From the NCBI RefSeq assembly GCF_021018895.1, contig NC_079373.1, forward strand, positions 22,357,501 to 22,421,500: 64,000 nt of DNA, read 5' to 3'. Shown here one piece after another: positions 15,101-36,710 of this stretch (position 1 is the stretch's first letter; every line of letters starts with the position of its first letter). The notes under the pieces are model-generated. The model saw nothing but the letters and a program-made list of their open reading frames with translations, ran no database searches and had not been told where the DNA came from. The stretch comes from Seriola aureovittata (Eukaryota; Chordata; Actinopteri; Carangiformes; Carangidae). The position numbers and the translations under genes were made by a program.

Positions 15101-15232
15101 TGTAGTTGTTGTTACCGCTAACCCTCCCCTTCTGGGTCACACATTTTCTTCTAGCTTTTCTGCTATTTCTGCTAGTTCCACATTTAGATATATCACACAT
15201 GCACAGTCAAATTACATGCAGTGTTTCTCATA

Positions 15233-15440
15233 CAGGTGAAACTCAAAAAATTAGAATATCGTGCAAAGGTTCGTTTATTCCAGCAATTAGAATTACAAGG
15301 TGAAACTAATGTATGACATAGGTTCATAACATGCAACTCAAGATATTTCAAGCCTTCATTTGATATAATTTTGATGATTATGGCTTACAACTTATGAAAA
15401 CCTCAAATTGAAAATCTCCAAAAATTAGAATATCACATAC
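15233..15440. repeat. Left inverted repeat of the Tc1 element
   Basis: About 200 bp matching the reverse complement of 16612-16813. The outer motif GAAACTCAAAAAATTAGAAT starts near 15237 and an inner copy CCAAAAATTAGAATATCAC lies near 15418-15436. Two direct motifs per end are what defines IR/DR ends. Confidence 0.9.
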
Positions 15441-15509
15441 AATTAATAGAAAGGGGATTTTAAACAGAGAAATATTGGCCCTCTGAAAGGTTTAATCTTG
15501 CATATGTAC

Positions 15510-16485
15510 TTAGTACTTGGTTTGGGCCCCTTTTGCATGAATTACTGCCTCAATGCAGCGTGGCATGGATGCTATCAGCCTGTGGCACTGCTCAAGTGTT
15601 ATGGAAGACCAGGATGCTTTGTTGTTCGGTCTCATGTCTCTCATCTTTCTCTTGGCAATGCCCCATAAATTCTCTATGGGGTTCAGGTCTGGCGAGTTTC
15701 CTGGCCAATCAAGCACCGTTATCTGATGGTTATTTAACCAGGTTTTGGTACTTTTGGCAGTGTGGGCAGGTGCCATATCCTGTTGGAAAATGAAGTCAGC
15801 ATCTTCAGCTTGTCTGCTGAAGGAACCACGAAGTATTCTAAAATCTCCTGATAAACAGCTGCGTTGACTCTGGACTCAATAAAGCACAGTGGACCAACAC
15901 CAGCAGATGACATGGCTCCCCAAACCAACACAGACTGAGGAAACTTCACACTGGACTTCATGCATCCTGGATTGTGTGCATCTCCATTCTTCCTCCAGAC
16001 TCTGGGAACTTGGTTTCCAAATGAGATGCAAAATTTGCTCTCATCGGAAAAGAGGACTTTGGACCACTGAGCAACAGACTAGTTCTTTTTGTCTTTAGCC
16101 CTGGTAAGACGCTTCTGATGTTGTTTGTTGTTCAGGAGCGGCTTGATAAGAGGAATACGACATTTGAAGCCCATTTGCAGGATCCGTCTGTGTGTGGTGG
16201 CTCTTGATGTACTAACTCCAGCCTCGGTCCACTGCTTGTGAAGTTCCCCCACACTTTTGAATGGCCTTTTCCTGACAATCCTCTCCAGACTCCGGTCATC
16301 CCTGCGGCTTGCGCACCTTTTTCTTCCACACTTTTCCCTTCCAGCTAACTTTCTATTAATGTGCTTTGATACAGCACTTTGAGAACATCCAACTTCTTTT
16401 GCAATTACCTTTTGAGGCTTTCCCTCCTTGTGGAGGGTGTCAATGATGGTTTTCTGCACAACTGTTGGTCAGCAGTCTTCCCCAT
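15510..16485 (-). pseudogene. Tc1-type transposase pseudogene
   Basis: Read on the minus strand from an ATG at 16485 (MGKTAD). A paired-type helix-turn-helix follows (PQKVIAKEVGCSQSAVSKHI), then an AT-hook-like GRKR. The catalytic triad is recognisable: Asp in LFSDESKF, Asp in FQQDMAPAHTAK and Glu in SPDLNPIENLWG, with 34 residues between the last two (DD34E). Three lesions are seen: a frameshift between 16459 and 16485, an in-frame TAG at 16079-16081 where a Trp codon is expected, and a one-base frameshift at about 15796-15815. Total span is 976 bp, close to the usual length of about 340 codons for this family. Confidence 0.93.
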
Positions 16486-16611
16486 GATTGTGAATTCTAC
16501 TGAACCAGACTGAGAGATCATTTAAAGACTCAGGAACCCTTCACAGGTGTTTTGGATTAATTAGCTGATGAGCGTGTGACACTTTGAGCCTATAGTATTG
16601 AACCTTTTCCA

Positions 16612-16813
16612 AATATTCTAATTTTCTGAGATTTTGAATTTGGGGTTTTCAAAAACTGTAAGCCATGATCATCAAGATTATAACAAATAAAGCCTTGACA
16701 TATCTCACTTTGCATGTACTGAGTTTATATCACATGTTAGTTTCACATTTGAAGTTGAATTGCTGACTTGAATGAACTTTTGCACAATATTCTAATTTTT
16801 TGAGTTTCACCTG
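16612..16813. repeat. Right inverted repeat of the Tc1 element
   Basis: Mirror of the left end: an inner motif ATATTCTAATTTTCTGAG near 16612 and an outer motif TTCTAATTTTTTGAGTTTC near 16790, ending in CACCTG just before the TA duplication. Base differences between the two ends show age. Confidence 0.9.
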
Positions 16814-17047
16814 TACTTTAGAAAGCCTAAAGGCACACTGTTGAAAATCCATTATACACGCTGACATTCCCTCTGTGATGGTTGTGTTTGTTTACAATTA
16901 TTATACTAATGTCTTATAATTCATGTGCTGATGTTTGAGTAATGTCACAGCATTTCAGCACCTTTAGAGTCATTCAAAAGATCTTGCTCCAACTCGAGCC
17001 ACTAAGAATGCTAACCTGCTGCTCCTTCCCTTTTGTGTCACCTTTAG

Positions 17048-26744
<9,697 letters not shown>

Positions 26745-29700
26745 TAATGACCCATTTATACTGGAAATACTGGAACATACCTTTTAAGAAACATTATTTC
26801 TAAAAGCATCAGAGTTGTATTGTAGTGTATCCAAGGCTCTTTTATGTGTTCAGGATGCGGAACAACATTGCAAATAGTACCTTAATACATTTTGACACAG
26901 GCTATATAATAGCTACTATAAAGACAGTGTTCACTTGTTCTGTATGTAGGAAAAACACGTAAGCTGACATTAAACACATGGTCTGTGTAACAGCCTGAGA
27001 CAGGAAGGGATAAATGTCTCTGTTGCTCTTTCATGAGCTGCTAAATAAATTAAACCATGAAAGATATTTTATATATTCATTATAGAATGACAGGACTTAT
27101 AGGCAGACTTATCTGCTTCCCGCTTCTCTTACTTTACATCTGTCTCATCAATCTGATGTGAATCTGTATGGGTTTATCACACTGGTTTGCCTTCATAGTT
27201 TTCTTGCTATCAAAACACAACATTAATTCTGTGGATTTCCACAGTGTTTCTTCTGGATCTCATCTTGGTATACCAAAATGTGCTGATTAATATCACGACA
27301 GAACATGTAAATAGATTAACAGACTGACGGCGCTATTGAAAATACTTTTTGGACTTGTTTGTTTAACAAAACACTTAGTCGGACAGTCCTCCAGCTCTGG
27401 TACACACACTGCTGGATGGTTCCTGTGCAAAAATACAAAGGATCATTGTATCTGTGAGTTATTTTTCTCTATGCAAACCATTCTTCCCTGAATAGACACT
27501 GCAAACTAAGTTGCAGTCTGGGCAAAGCAAATGATCTGCTTTAAATAACAGGAAGGACAGGTACAGTAACTCATGAATATTAGGTTACAAAAGGCACATT
27601 ATGGTGACTGTAGATTCTGAGATACACAGTAGGTGTTGAAATGTACTTTATTTACTTAACTTTAAGGAAAAAGCATTAAATACCCTTAAAAAAAAGTATC
27701 ACTAAAAAACATTTCTTTTTGGTTTAGTATAATTTTTGCATATTGAAAAGAGTCTGTGTTTGAGAACTATAAGGGCTCTGGAGAGCAGTGTGGACTGATT
27801 TGATATTTGGTTAAAATAAATAAAACGGTAAAACAGTTACGATGGAGTAGCTCAGTGTTTCCTCAATAAAAGGCCACAACCCACCATGTGGCTATAAAGA
27901 CGATGTCATGTCGTCTAAAACAAATAAGCTGATTTGAATGCATAGTGCTCAATGCTATTTATAAGCCTGAAGTGTTTCCTTGGAGAATTCCAGGCAGGGA
28001 AATTGTGTTCAGTAGCTGCTCTATTTATGCAGATGTCATCAAGCCTCCCTCTGAGCTGGGAGCGCCAGAAGAACGTCAGATGAGGAATGAACTATCCATC
28101 ATAAAACCTGCTCTGAAACAGGTTCTAGTTTGCGTGTCGCATATTTGACTTCAGATACCTCAGTGGATCAGACAGCAGTGCAAGGATGAAACATGTTTTG
28201 ATTAAGGGGCTGTTTTACCGTAATATTGTGATTTCTTTTACCCCTACACCAACACAGCACTAAAATACAAGTTCAGGTCCGTTGTTTAGTGGTTGTCGGT
28301 GCATCTTTCTGAGAAATCTTCAAAATCTAAATGAAATAGAAGTACACAAGGCAATATGTGATAAAAAAAGTGTGTGAAATTACCCGTCACAATTACAAAC
28401 AACAAAAGATAATACAAATCCAGTAAACATCACAGATCTGCTCAGACAACATTAGTAGCAGGTCTGCTAATGGTATCAACCTTATGTGTTATTATTTTTA
28501 AAGAGCAAACATTAGTGTGGGAGTTTCAATCACCAGGCAAATAACCAAATGTTTTTCAGTGGGCTCCCAAGTCCAGAGACATCCATGGCATGTTATTCAG
28601 AAATTACAGGCACTTTGTAACAGCAACAATATTCCACAATCAGGCATGACAGATAACAATCCCCCACTAATGGGAATGATGAAGTCATACATATATCCCT
28701 TTTGGGCAGTTGATTAAAGCCACTAACAGGCTGTGAATTTAATTACAATGACAACATTTTGCCATAATACTAAGAACGTAGAGGCAGATTTTTTTTTTTA
28801 TTGTAGCTTAAATTCTCTTCCGAAGCAAGATACTGCATATAAAATTCATACTGTATTGTTTATTGATAAGGTCTACTTGAGAGGCTTTTTCAAGCTGCCT
28901 AAAGCCAGAGCCTATGTCTACATGAAACAGTGTTTTGAGGTGCTAATGCCGATTTTCAGAACGTCAACAAATGTGACACAGTTTTCGTGGTTTCCTGAAG
29001 GTCATGTGACCACTAGCATGTAAAATGTATTTAAGGAAATAAAAGGGTGATAGATCGTGACATTTGCATTTATATATACTGTATATATTTTTTAGTATTA
29101 AGTAAAACAACTTGTACTGAAACAAACAAAAGCATTCTCTTTTGCTGTTCACTCAGAGTTTCTGCATGGTTCACCAAGTTATGTTATTACATTAGCTAAA
29201 GTATGAAAGTATAATGGAAAATCAATGCATTTGTATACTACTTCCCACGAGTATATATAATAACTCCTAATGATATAATTAATGCAAGTTAATGTGAGCT
29301 GAAGCAGAAAAGCAGAATAACATGGATGGATGCATTAGCCAAAAACTTATTTATTTTCTAAAACCAACACTTCCCCACTATGAGATAGGTTCCCTAGCTG
29401 ATGTAGCGAGCAGTGGTGTTAGTGTCTGCTACAGGTCTGATGGTGCTGACTGAAACTCCACATGCAAGTTTAATCCTCTGTCACAACAATCCCCCTTTTA
29501 GTTTATAAGTGAATGAAGATAATTTCTCCCAACAGCCTGCAGTTGGAAACAAAAACGTTTTTCTAACATTTCCATTTACCCAAGGTTTTTTAGACTTGTT
29601 AATATCCTAAGGCATTTTTTGAGAAAAATAGATGAAATGCTTTTAAGACTTTTAAAGACCTGCAGATACCCTGTCATTTGCAGTACCTAAAAGACATGGT

Positions 29701-30731
29701 TCTGCTATTGCAAGATTTATAAGGTGCCAGAACAGGTTTTCTGTTTGGTTTGTGGATTTCTACTGTTCTCATTTTGGTAGGACAGGAAAGAAATAAAAGA
29801 CCAGGGGCTCCATGCTAAAGGTTTTGACTGTTAAGAGTATATCTGTATAAGCATCTGTGTGACGTATGAACACAAACACATCCAGTACTACACGCACTAG
29901 CACCACACGTACTTCTACGTACTTGTTTCTGTTCAAGAACTGCTTGCATTGTGTTTTTCTCTGGCTGTCCTTGTCTTGTTTCTCTGACAACACACTCGTA
30001 TACAGACGGACAGACGTGCGCAGCGGTCGAAAAGTCAACAAAAACTACTTTTCCTAACCACTTTTCCTTCACGTCCTTCACCGGGTCAAGGAAAAATGTG
30101 AGAACTCATTCAAGAGAATTCATAAGGATTTAGGAAAAGACCACTAAGGTGCTAAGAGAATCCAACTGCACTTAAAATAGGCTACGTAATTATGCTATTG
30201 ACGTTGAATTGCGCATCGCTTTAAATGTTGCTGCCGCGAGGAATTACGAGACACTGGAGATAAGAAAACGACTTGTGCAGATAAGAAAGGAAGGACTGAA
30301 GCACCTTTCCTTAGCAGTTGGATAATTCGACCAGATCTTATCATGGCTACCACTTAGATACTTCCGGGTCATTTCACACAGTTAGGAACCTTCCTAGCAA
30401 AAAAGACTTTTTGACCGCAGCCACAGACTATTGTCTGAAATGATAACTGCTCTGGGTGAACACTGGATTAGGGGAACATACAAGAGAAGTGGGATGTGGG
30501 TGGGTGGGCCCCTTGCATTTTCTGTTCCTGCTCTAAGCTCCGCCCTGCAGCATCTCTGGCTCCTTCCACTCCTCCTGTCACTCTCGCCATCGACTGTCCT
30601 CTCTAACCAATCAGCAATAAGATCTTCTACAGATGTTCCACGCACAGAAAGGTATGAAACCTCCTGATAGGTTGATACACCCACCAAGAGTTGAAAGCAG
30701 TGCCTCTTTTTGTTTGTGAACCCACGAATCC

Positions 30732-30782
<51 letters not shown>
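30732..30782. repeat. (CTAT)n microsatellite in intron 6
   Basis: About twelve uninterrupted CTAT units, followed by degraded TAGCTCTC-type units. Confidence 0.97.
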
Positions 30783-31483
30783 GCTCTCTAGCTATCGACT
30801 TCTGTGTGTCTGTGTGTTCTTTCTGTCTGATCGTGAAGTTCTTCCTCTAAATTACTGTTAACTATTCAAACCTCCTGCCTTCTGCCATTCCTCTGTGAGG
30901 CTGCGTTACCTAAATCTGCAGTAATTTGCTACATTTCTGTTTTTCCACTAATCTGATTGGTTGATGGGCCCCATCAATCATATATTCTTCATTGGCAACA
31001 AAGGATCATAACCAGAGAGAAACTGCTTTCAACTCATTCTTTAAATGAATCTAAGTCTTATCTGTTTTCTTCATTAGGCACTTCCATGCAGCACGACTAG
31101 GTTTCTTGATTTTTGTTTTGCATGAGCATTAAAACGTAATGCCATCAGCCAGTTTGCTTTTCTACAGATTTCATCAGCGAACACAACATTGGATTCTGGT
31201 GAGAAATAGCAAAGATGGAATGATTTATAAAGCACATTTTTTAACAAAGCAGTGTTTACAACTCAACCTAGGGAGCCAGTGGTTCAGTGGAAAAAAACAT
31301 GAACTACTAACATGAAGAAGTGCCTAATGATGAAAAAAAATAAAATACTTAAATTAATTTAATCTTTAATGTATTAAGGATAGTTTTCATGCTTTGTAAC
31401 CATTTTAGCTTCATTTTAGAACTCAAGAGTATTTAAATCTATGCCTAATATCTTGTTTTTAATATAGTATTTATTCTTTAATA

Positions 31484-31796
31484 ACCCTGTGGAGTTTTCT
31501 TTGTAAACAGCATTTTTTACATCTTGTTTACTATGTGCGTATCTGGCCTAAAAGTTTGAGTGAGTTCAATTACATCAGTTAATCACCTTAGAAAACACTT
31601 TCGAAGCTTTTAATTTGAATGTGCTACATTGACATCGGTTTTCTTCTTCTGCCGCTCCTCCTTTACTGGTACACTGCTACCTTTTAATTCATAGTTTCCA
31701 CAAACTGTTGCTGCTTTCTGCAGTTGGCAAAAATGCTGAACATGCAATGCAAAGAAAACATTACAGTGCCCCCAGTGGTCAAAAACTCCACAGGGT
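31484..31796. mobile_element. MITE-like element with 15-bp inverted ends
   Basis: ACCCTGTGGAGTTTT at 31484-31498 is matched exactly by the reverse complement of 31782-31796. The sequence between is non-coding. The ends and the CCCCCAGTGGTCAAAAACTCC context resemble a dispersed repeat I recall from teleost genomes. Family assignment needs a repeat library search. Confidence 0.6.
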
Positions 31797-32234
31797 ACTT
31801 TTTAAGTGATCACTTTTTCAGTGTGCTACAGTTAGAGCAAACAGTAGCTCACAGCTAACAAGCTAAAAGTGCATGGCTTTGTTTAACTCTTTGGCAGCAA
31901 GCAGCTTACTAATAATTCCTTTTACTTATATGGTGATCAACACACACAGACAAATATATGCTCAACACGCAGCAGCAGAACAGTGTCGATAGACGAGAGG
32001 AACCCCTCAGTACTTCTGCTCTGCTCTTTTGTTTTTTATTTTTCAAGGTTCCTCTCTCTGTTTCGATAGTGTGTACTTGGTATGTGTGATCTTGATTACT
32101 CGTGTGCAGGAGTGTGCATGTGTTTTCTGAACACATTTACATTTCATTCATGTAAGAATCTGCAGTATGTGTCTGTGAGAATGCATGAGAGTATGTTTTG
32201 AAGCCCATTCAGCCCGTGCTAATGTCTCCTACAG

Positions 32235-32388
32235 AACCGCATGCACGAGTCTCTGAAGCTCTTTGACTCCATCTGTAACAACAAGTGGTTTAAGGACACC
32301 TCCATCATCCTCTTCCTGAACAAGAAGGACCTCTTTGAAAGCAAGATCAGCAAGTCACCACTGTCCATCTGCTTCCCCGAATACACTG
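32235..32388 (+). CDS. gnao1: gnao1 alternative exon 7B (GoB / alpha-2 type)
   Basis: This 154-bp exon encodes residues 242-292 plus one base of codon 293. It begins [19 protein letters not shown] and contains [10 protein letters not shown], whose NKKD motif gives guanine specificity. Lys249 and Trp259 mark it as the GoB (alpha-2) version; the GoA exon has Met and Phe. It differs from exon 7A at 7 of 51 residues. Glu246, altered in human GNAO1 disease, is intact. Its splice sites look weaker than those of 7A: the acceptor (GCTAATGTCTCCTACAG) has a short, purine-interrupted pyrimidine tract, and the donor is CTG followed by GTACAT. GoB assignment rests on remembered mammalian isoform differences. 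Confidence 0.95.
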
Positions 32389-34203
32389 GTACATATCTAT
32401 ATACTTCAGAGTGAATGTTCATTAATATATTCTGTATATATTTATGTGGACATTTGGAGGTACTGTGGCAGCTGAGGTGAAGCTCCCTCCACACAGCACT
32501 TACAAAACATTAAGATAAGACAAACAGTCCTAATTTTAAGACTTACTGACCGAGCATTTTAACACTAAAACCAGCTCCTGAAAATGTAGGGGCGATCCAG
32601 TCTGATGCCTGTCTGCTCTGTAGTCACGTAGCCTCAGCCTTTGAGCTGATCTCCGTGATATCTGGATAATACTACACACTACATGCATATTCAAATAACT
32701 GCACCATTCAAAGTTGAAGTGGTGTTTCTTTAAGTGTTCCCACTTGACAACAATGCAGCTGTTTGAGAGGCATCGTGTCTCATGTCGAGTCACTGTTTGT
32801 CCAAATGTGGCTCAATATGGCTCCACAGAGCATTCATCAGGTTGATTTATGCATACGTGTAAACAAACAAAAAATATGTATTTAAATTTTCTCTCTCTCT
32901 TGAATGACTCAATTAAATGACTTATAATGGCCCCAAAAATGCCTTAATTGTAAATATGGATGTAGTATTTGTACCTCCAACTCAGGACAGAAGCTACAAC
33001 AAAGTACAGCTCATACATCCACATTTATAATCAGTTTCAGCAGAGATAGAGCAGAAAGGTCTGTGTGATTCTTGACATTAGGCTGATATCTGCAGATAGC
33101 TGTTTACCGAAGTAGAAATGGAGAGGAGGACAATACACAGGGTGGGAACCCAAAGATTAGAAGGCAGAGCAGATAGGCTCAGACTGTGGAACAAAACAAA
33201 AATGAGAGTCAAACAAGTACAACGAGTGAAACAGTGAATGAAATCAGGAGTGTTACAAGAGGAGCTTGAGTGTAAGAGAGACGAGAGGAACTGAGAGACG
33301 AGAAACAATAGAACGTGAGAACGCCACAGAGACAGAGAAAGCAAGAGTGTGAGAAAAGAAAAAAGAATAGACAGCTCAAGAGTGTGGGAAAGCAACATGG
33401 GGAGAGACCAAAACAGCAAGACTGTGAGAAAGAGAAAATTAGAATTCCAAACCTGTTTCCTCTCCTCTTTTTTTCGTCCTGTCGTCCTTTTACATAGCAG
33501 AACTCTATTTCCTATTCTGATGAAGCAGCCAGACAAACCACAGTGCTGCTAATAGCTGAGACCCAGATAGATGTTAGTGACACTTCCAACACAAATTACT
33601 CCAATCACTGTGATCTTACTCGTTCCAAAAGCATTATAACAAAGTAAAGCTCTTGGTTAAAGCCACCGCATGCCAAATTCTTGCATTACAGCAGAACTAA
33701 TTTTTACAGTTCATAATTGACTTGAGCTAAATGGGCACATAGTAGATCTGTCACTGCTGAAAAATTAATCAATATACAGTATGAATAATGGCTCCATCCC
33801 TTTTGTCCTTCATCCCTCTGTCACAGTCTTGTTCTGTTGCTCTATAAAGACTATAATACATCGGTAATACTCAGAAACTGGCAGCTTTTGCCAACGCTAT
33901 CAAGATTTTCCATTACATTTAATTTGTCTGCACAAAACCACCTTTTCCATTTTGTCCGAGGAAGTTGTCGATGTATTATATATTTTTTTAGCTAGCGGTA
34001 AGCACAACCCTCCGTACAACACAGAGTAACATATTCAGCAGAATGTGTGCTGAGCTCCAAAGTCAAAGGTTATGTTTTCAGAAAATATCAGAAAAATCCC
34101 GCTGATGCAGAAAATGAAGTACAGCCCACTGATACAAAGGTTCAGATGACAACAGCTTTTAAGCCTTCACCTAACTCCCACTATATGTCATCTCTCTCCT
34201 TAG
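32389..34203 (+). other. gnao1 intron 7B
   Basis: This 1.8-kb intron joins exons 7B and 8B. It has donor GTACAT and acceptor CATCTCTCTCCTTAG. I recognised no repeat family here. An antisense 152-codon frame near 33.1-33.5 kb is low-complexity purine/pyrimidine sequence and is not called. Confidence 0.88.
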
Positions 34204-34391
34204 GTCCAGACACTTACCTGGAAGGAATAGCCTACATTAAGTCTCACTACGAGAGCAAGAACAAGTCGCCCAACAAGGAGGTCTACTCCCACGTGACCTG
34301 CGCTACAGACACCAACAACATCCAGTTTGTCTTTGATGCTGTTACTGATGTCATCATAGCGAATAACCTGCGGGGCTGTGGCCTTTACTGA
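34204..34391 (+). CDS. gnao1: gnao1 alternative exon 8B with stop (GoB C-terminus)
   Basis: Coding part of the GoB terminal exon: it completes Gly293, encodes residues 294-354 and ends with TGA at 34389-34391. It reads [20 protein letters not shown] at the start and ends in [16 protein letters not shown], with TCAT for the guanine-binding loop and CGLY at the end. FVFDAVTDV (the first Phe and last Val) and the Tyr in HYESKN follow the alpha-2 pattern; GoA has VVFDAVTDI and QFESKN. It differs from exon 8A at 16 of 62 residues, mostly in its first third. The last 11 residues, which dock in the receptor, are identical to 8A, so receptor choice is unlikely to differ through the extreme tail. Confidence 0.95.
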
Positions 34392-34437
34392 TGATGCTAT
34401 TAAATGTTAGCCATTATGCAAGATGGGCGTTTGACGT

Positions 34438-34570
34438 GTATTTACCCATGTGGTACCTACGTGGGTAAATACATTTGGTACCTATGTGGTATATGCCACA
34501 CAACCTATGTGATATATGTATGTGGTATCTATCACACAACTATTGTGGTATACCACATAGGTTGTGTGGC
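34438..34570. repeat. Palindrome-rich block just after the GoB stop
   Basis: 34438-34472 is a near-perfect 35-bp palindrome centred on GGTACC (arms GTATTTACCC and GGGTAAATAC). A second hairpin pairs 34495-34512 (GCCACACAACCTATGTGA) with 34553-34570 at 17 of 18 positions. Its loop contains the perfect 12-bp palindrome GTGGTATACCAC at 34545-34556. The block would lie in the GoB 3' UTR. Confidence 0.85.
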
Positions 34571-35207
34571 TCATGTGTCATTGTGTCAAATATGGGGTAT
34601 GAGTTGTGGTCATGATGTCATCATTACTGCTTAACTATAAGGCTGATCATTGGTTCAACCTGATTCTTAATTAATGAATTGATTGGTTGGTTGAGATGTC
34701 ATTTAATCTATTTGCCTTTTTTCATTCATCATGTCAGTTCCTAGCAAAGAACCACAAGCACATTCCAGGTACACTGTACGTTTTGTGTTTGATTGTAACT
34801 AAACTCCAGATCTGTTGCTGGTGTGCTGCAGATATTTTGCACAATACCTACAGTTAACTCCTCTGGGACACAAGGTTCCTGAGACTTATTTGTACATATA
34901 GCAGTGCCTTACTCATTGACCTAGATGATATGCAGTCTAAGTGCACCCCTCTAAGAGATCCAGGAGTAGTCCTCAAAAATGAAATTGTGAGGTATTTCTC
35001 ATTATTTTTAAAATTTCAGTTGTCATTCTGATATCTTATATTTTAGTTAGTTAGGTACATGAAGGGCCAATGTGAAACTGCTTTAAACGATGTCATTGAA
35101 CAAGTCCTAATCAGAAGTTCAGTTCACTCTCAGTTCAGTTCAGAGAGGTGTTCTTAAGAGTTAATTATGTATATGAGACATTAGCCCCTGTATGTCAGGG
35201 GCACTCT

Positions 35208-35320
35208 GGCGGCCAAGGGGTTAGGGCACATACTATACAACTGTGATGTCACAATTTAAATTCCAGCTGGGGACCTTTGTTGCATGTCATACCCCCCCCC
35301 TCTCTCTCCCTATATTTCTG
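35208..35320 (+). repeat. tRNA-derived SINE remnant
   Basis: The sequence GGCGGCCAAGGGGTTAGG, a diverged B-box-like AATTTAAATTCC, then GGGGACCTTTGTTGCATGTC and a CT-rich tail matches the general form of a tRNA-headed SINE that I recall as common in percomorph fishes. It lies inside the presumed GoB 3' UTR. Only one truncated copy is seen. Confidence 0.5.
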
Positions 35321-35450
35321 CAAAAAACAACTTCGCTCATGCCGTGTTGTGATATTCATTCCTCTGATGTTTGTGGTACACTGCATAGTGTCAGACTGTT
35401 GCATTTAGCCATGCCCATTAAACTGTGGAACTTCAAAACGGCTAATCTTA

Positions 35451-35480
35451 AATAAATACATAAATGCATACATAAATAAA
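35451..35480 (+). promoter_or_regulatory. Candidate poly(A) signals for GoB
   Basis: Two AATAAA hexamers begin at 35451 and 35475, in an A/T-rich stretch about 1.1 kb after the GoB stop. They are the first canonical hexamers I found downstream of that stop. Use is inferred, since chance hexamers are common at this base composition. Confidence 0.4.
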
Positions 35481-36173
35481 AGACGCAATGAACCAAAACC
35501 ATAATATATAAATACTGAAAAAAACAGATGAACTCATCATTATGAAGTTAAATTAAAATCGAACTCATTATAATGATCATAATAATGTGTTTTCACAGTA
35601 ACAGTTTAACAGTTCATTTAAAATATTTATTTTAATGTTTCCCTGAAATAAGAAGAAACTTGTTAAAAGGTACATTTTGAAATTGCTATAATTAAATAAG
35701 AATGAACCATAATTAAGTAATTTTACATTGAATTTTGCACTTTTTCATATGATTATTAAGTTCATAATGTATTTTTATTGTATATACTGAATTTATTTAT
35801 TTGATATTGGCCTGTACAGAGTTCCATATTAAACAGTGTGATGCCTTTGTGAGTTCTGGATTTAACAAATAGGACTAATTAATGGTACCGTGTCCATTCA
35901 TCTTATCCTACCCTCAAAGGCCTCGGAGAAACATGTAGGATCATAAGAGCCTCACGTCAACTTCAATATAGCAAAGCTTCTCTCACTGAAAACCTGCGGG
36001 AGCAGAGGGATTTTCAGGGGGGAGAGGATTGTTCAGAATACTAAATGTAATTAGACCAGAAATAATCTTGGTTATGAAACATGACTCTCACTTATTTTTC
36101 AGTTTGAAGTCACTTCTTTTTTTTTTTTTTTACCAGCTATGATAGCGTGTGGCTGGTATTGTTTTCACCTTTT

Positions 36174-36472
<299 letters not shown>

Positions 36473-36633
36473 GGTCCTGGAGAAACCTACTGTGGCGGGA
36501 ACTACCACAGAGGTGGTTAAATGTTTTGGCAGGTGTTTATATGTCTGGACAGATTTTGCAAGATACAGTCACAAAAATTCACAGGAGTGTAGTTGAGATT
36601 AAAATGAAGGCCGAGTTCAACAACAGTTGTGAT

Positions 36634-36710
36634 CTGACCCATAAATACTGAGTAGTCATGCAACAATGTAGTAATAATGTAATAATGACTACTGAGTACT
36701 CATGGGTCAG
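36634..36710. repeat. Imperfect 26-bp-arm hairpin
   Basis: 36634-36659 (starting CTGACCCATAAATACTG) pairs with 36685-36710 with three mismatches and a loop of 25 bases. It lies about 160 bp past the 296-bp TG tract. It could be a small MITE; no target duplication is clear. Confidence 0.8.

Larger units (their letters stand above)
15233..16813 (-). mobile_element. Tc1/mariner-type transposon, full length but decayed
   Basis: A complete 1581-bp element flanked by TA (15231-15232 and 16814-16815), the standard Tc1/mariner target duplication. Both ends begin CAGGTGAAACTCAAAAAATT reading inward, and the inverted repeats extend about 200 bp on each side. Each end has a second AAAATTAGAATAT-type motif near its inner border, so the ends form the IR/DR arrangement known from Sleeping Beauty-like fish elements. 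The minus strand carries a transposase frame with helix-turn-helix and DD34E motifs, broken by a stop and two frameshifts. It lies in reverse orientation in presumed intron 3. It cannot make its own active transposase. Confidence 0.95.
1..17047 (+). other. Presumed intron 3 of gnao1 (partial)
   Basis: No exon with splice sites or recognisable coding similarity was found in these 17 kb. I looked specifically for exon 3 of gnao1 (the helical-domain part ending in the GDKERK region) and did not see it, so the stretch is taken as part of intron 3. It contains microsatellites, purine-rich and pyrimidine-rich runs near 8460-9300, a tRNA-like SINE remnant near 11.6 kb and a Tc1 element at 15.2-16.8 kb. 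That it is intronic is an inference from the gene model. Confidence 0.7.
34392..35480 (+). other. Probable 3' UTR of the GoB mRNA
   Basis: GoB transcripts must end after the stop at 34391 and before exon 7A. The stretch contains palindromic sequence just past the stop (34438-34570), a tRNA-derived SINE remnant (35208-35320) and AATAAA hexamers at 35451 and 35475. The 3' boundary is set at the second hexamer as a guess. An ATTAAA at 34399 lies only eight bases past the stop and is an unlikely signal. Confidence 0.5.

Noticed and set aside
1..17047. Search for gnao1 exons 1-3, including the P-loop exon
   Set aside because: No sequence encoding the P-loop or the exon 3 helical segment with splice sites was seen. 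These exons are presumed to be upstream of the window.
33078..33536. 152-codon antisense frame in intron 7B, rich in Leu and Ser
   Set aside because: It arises from a purine-rich stretch (GAGA-type) read in reverse. It has low-complexity composition and no recognisable domain.
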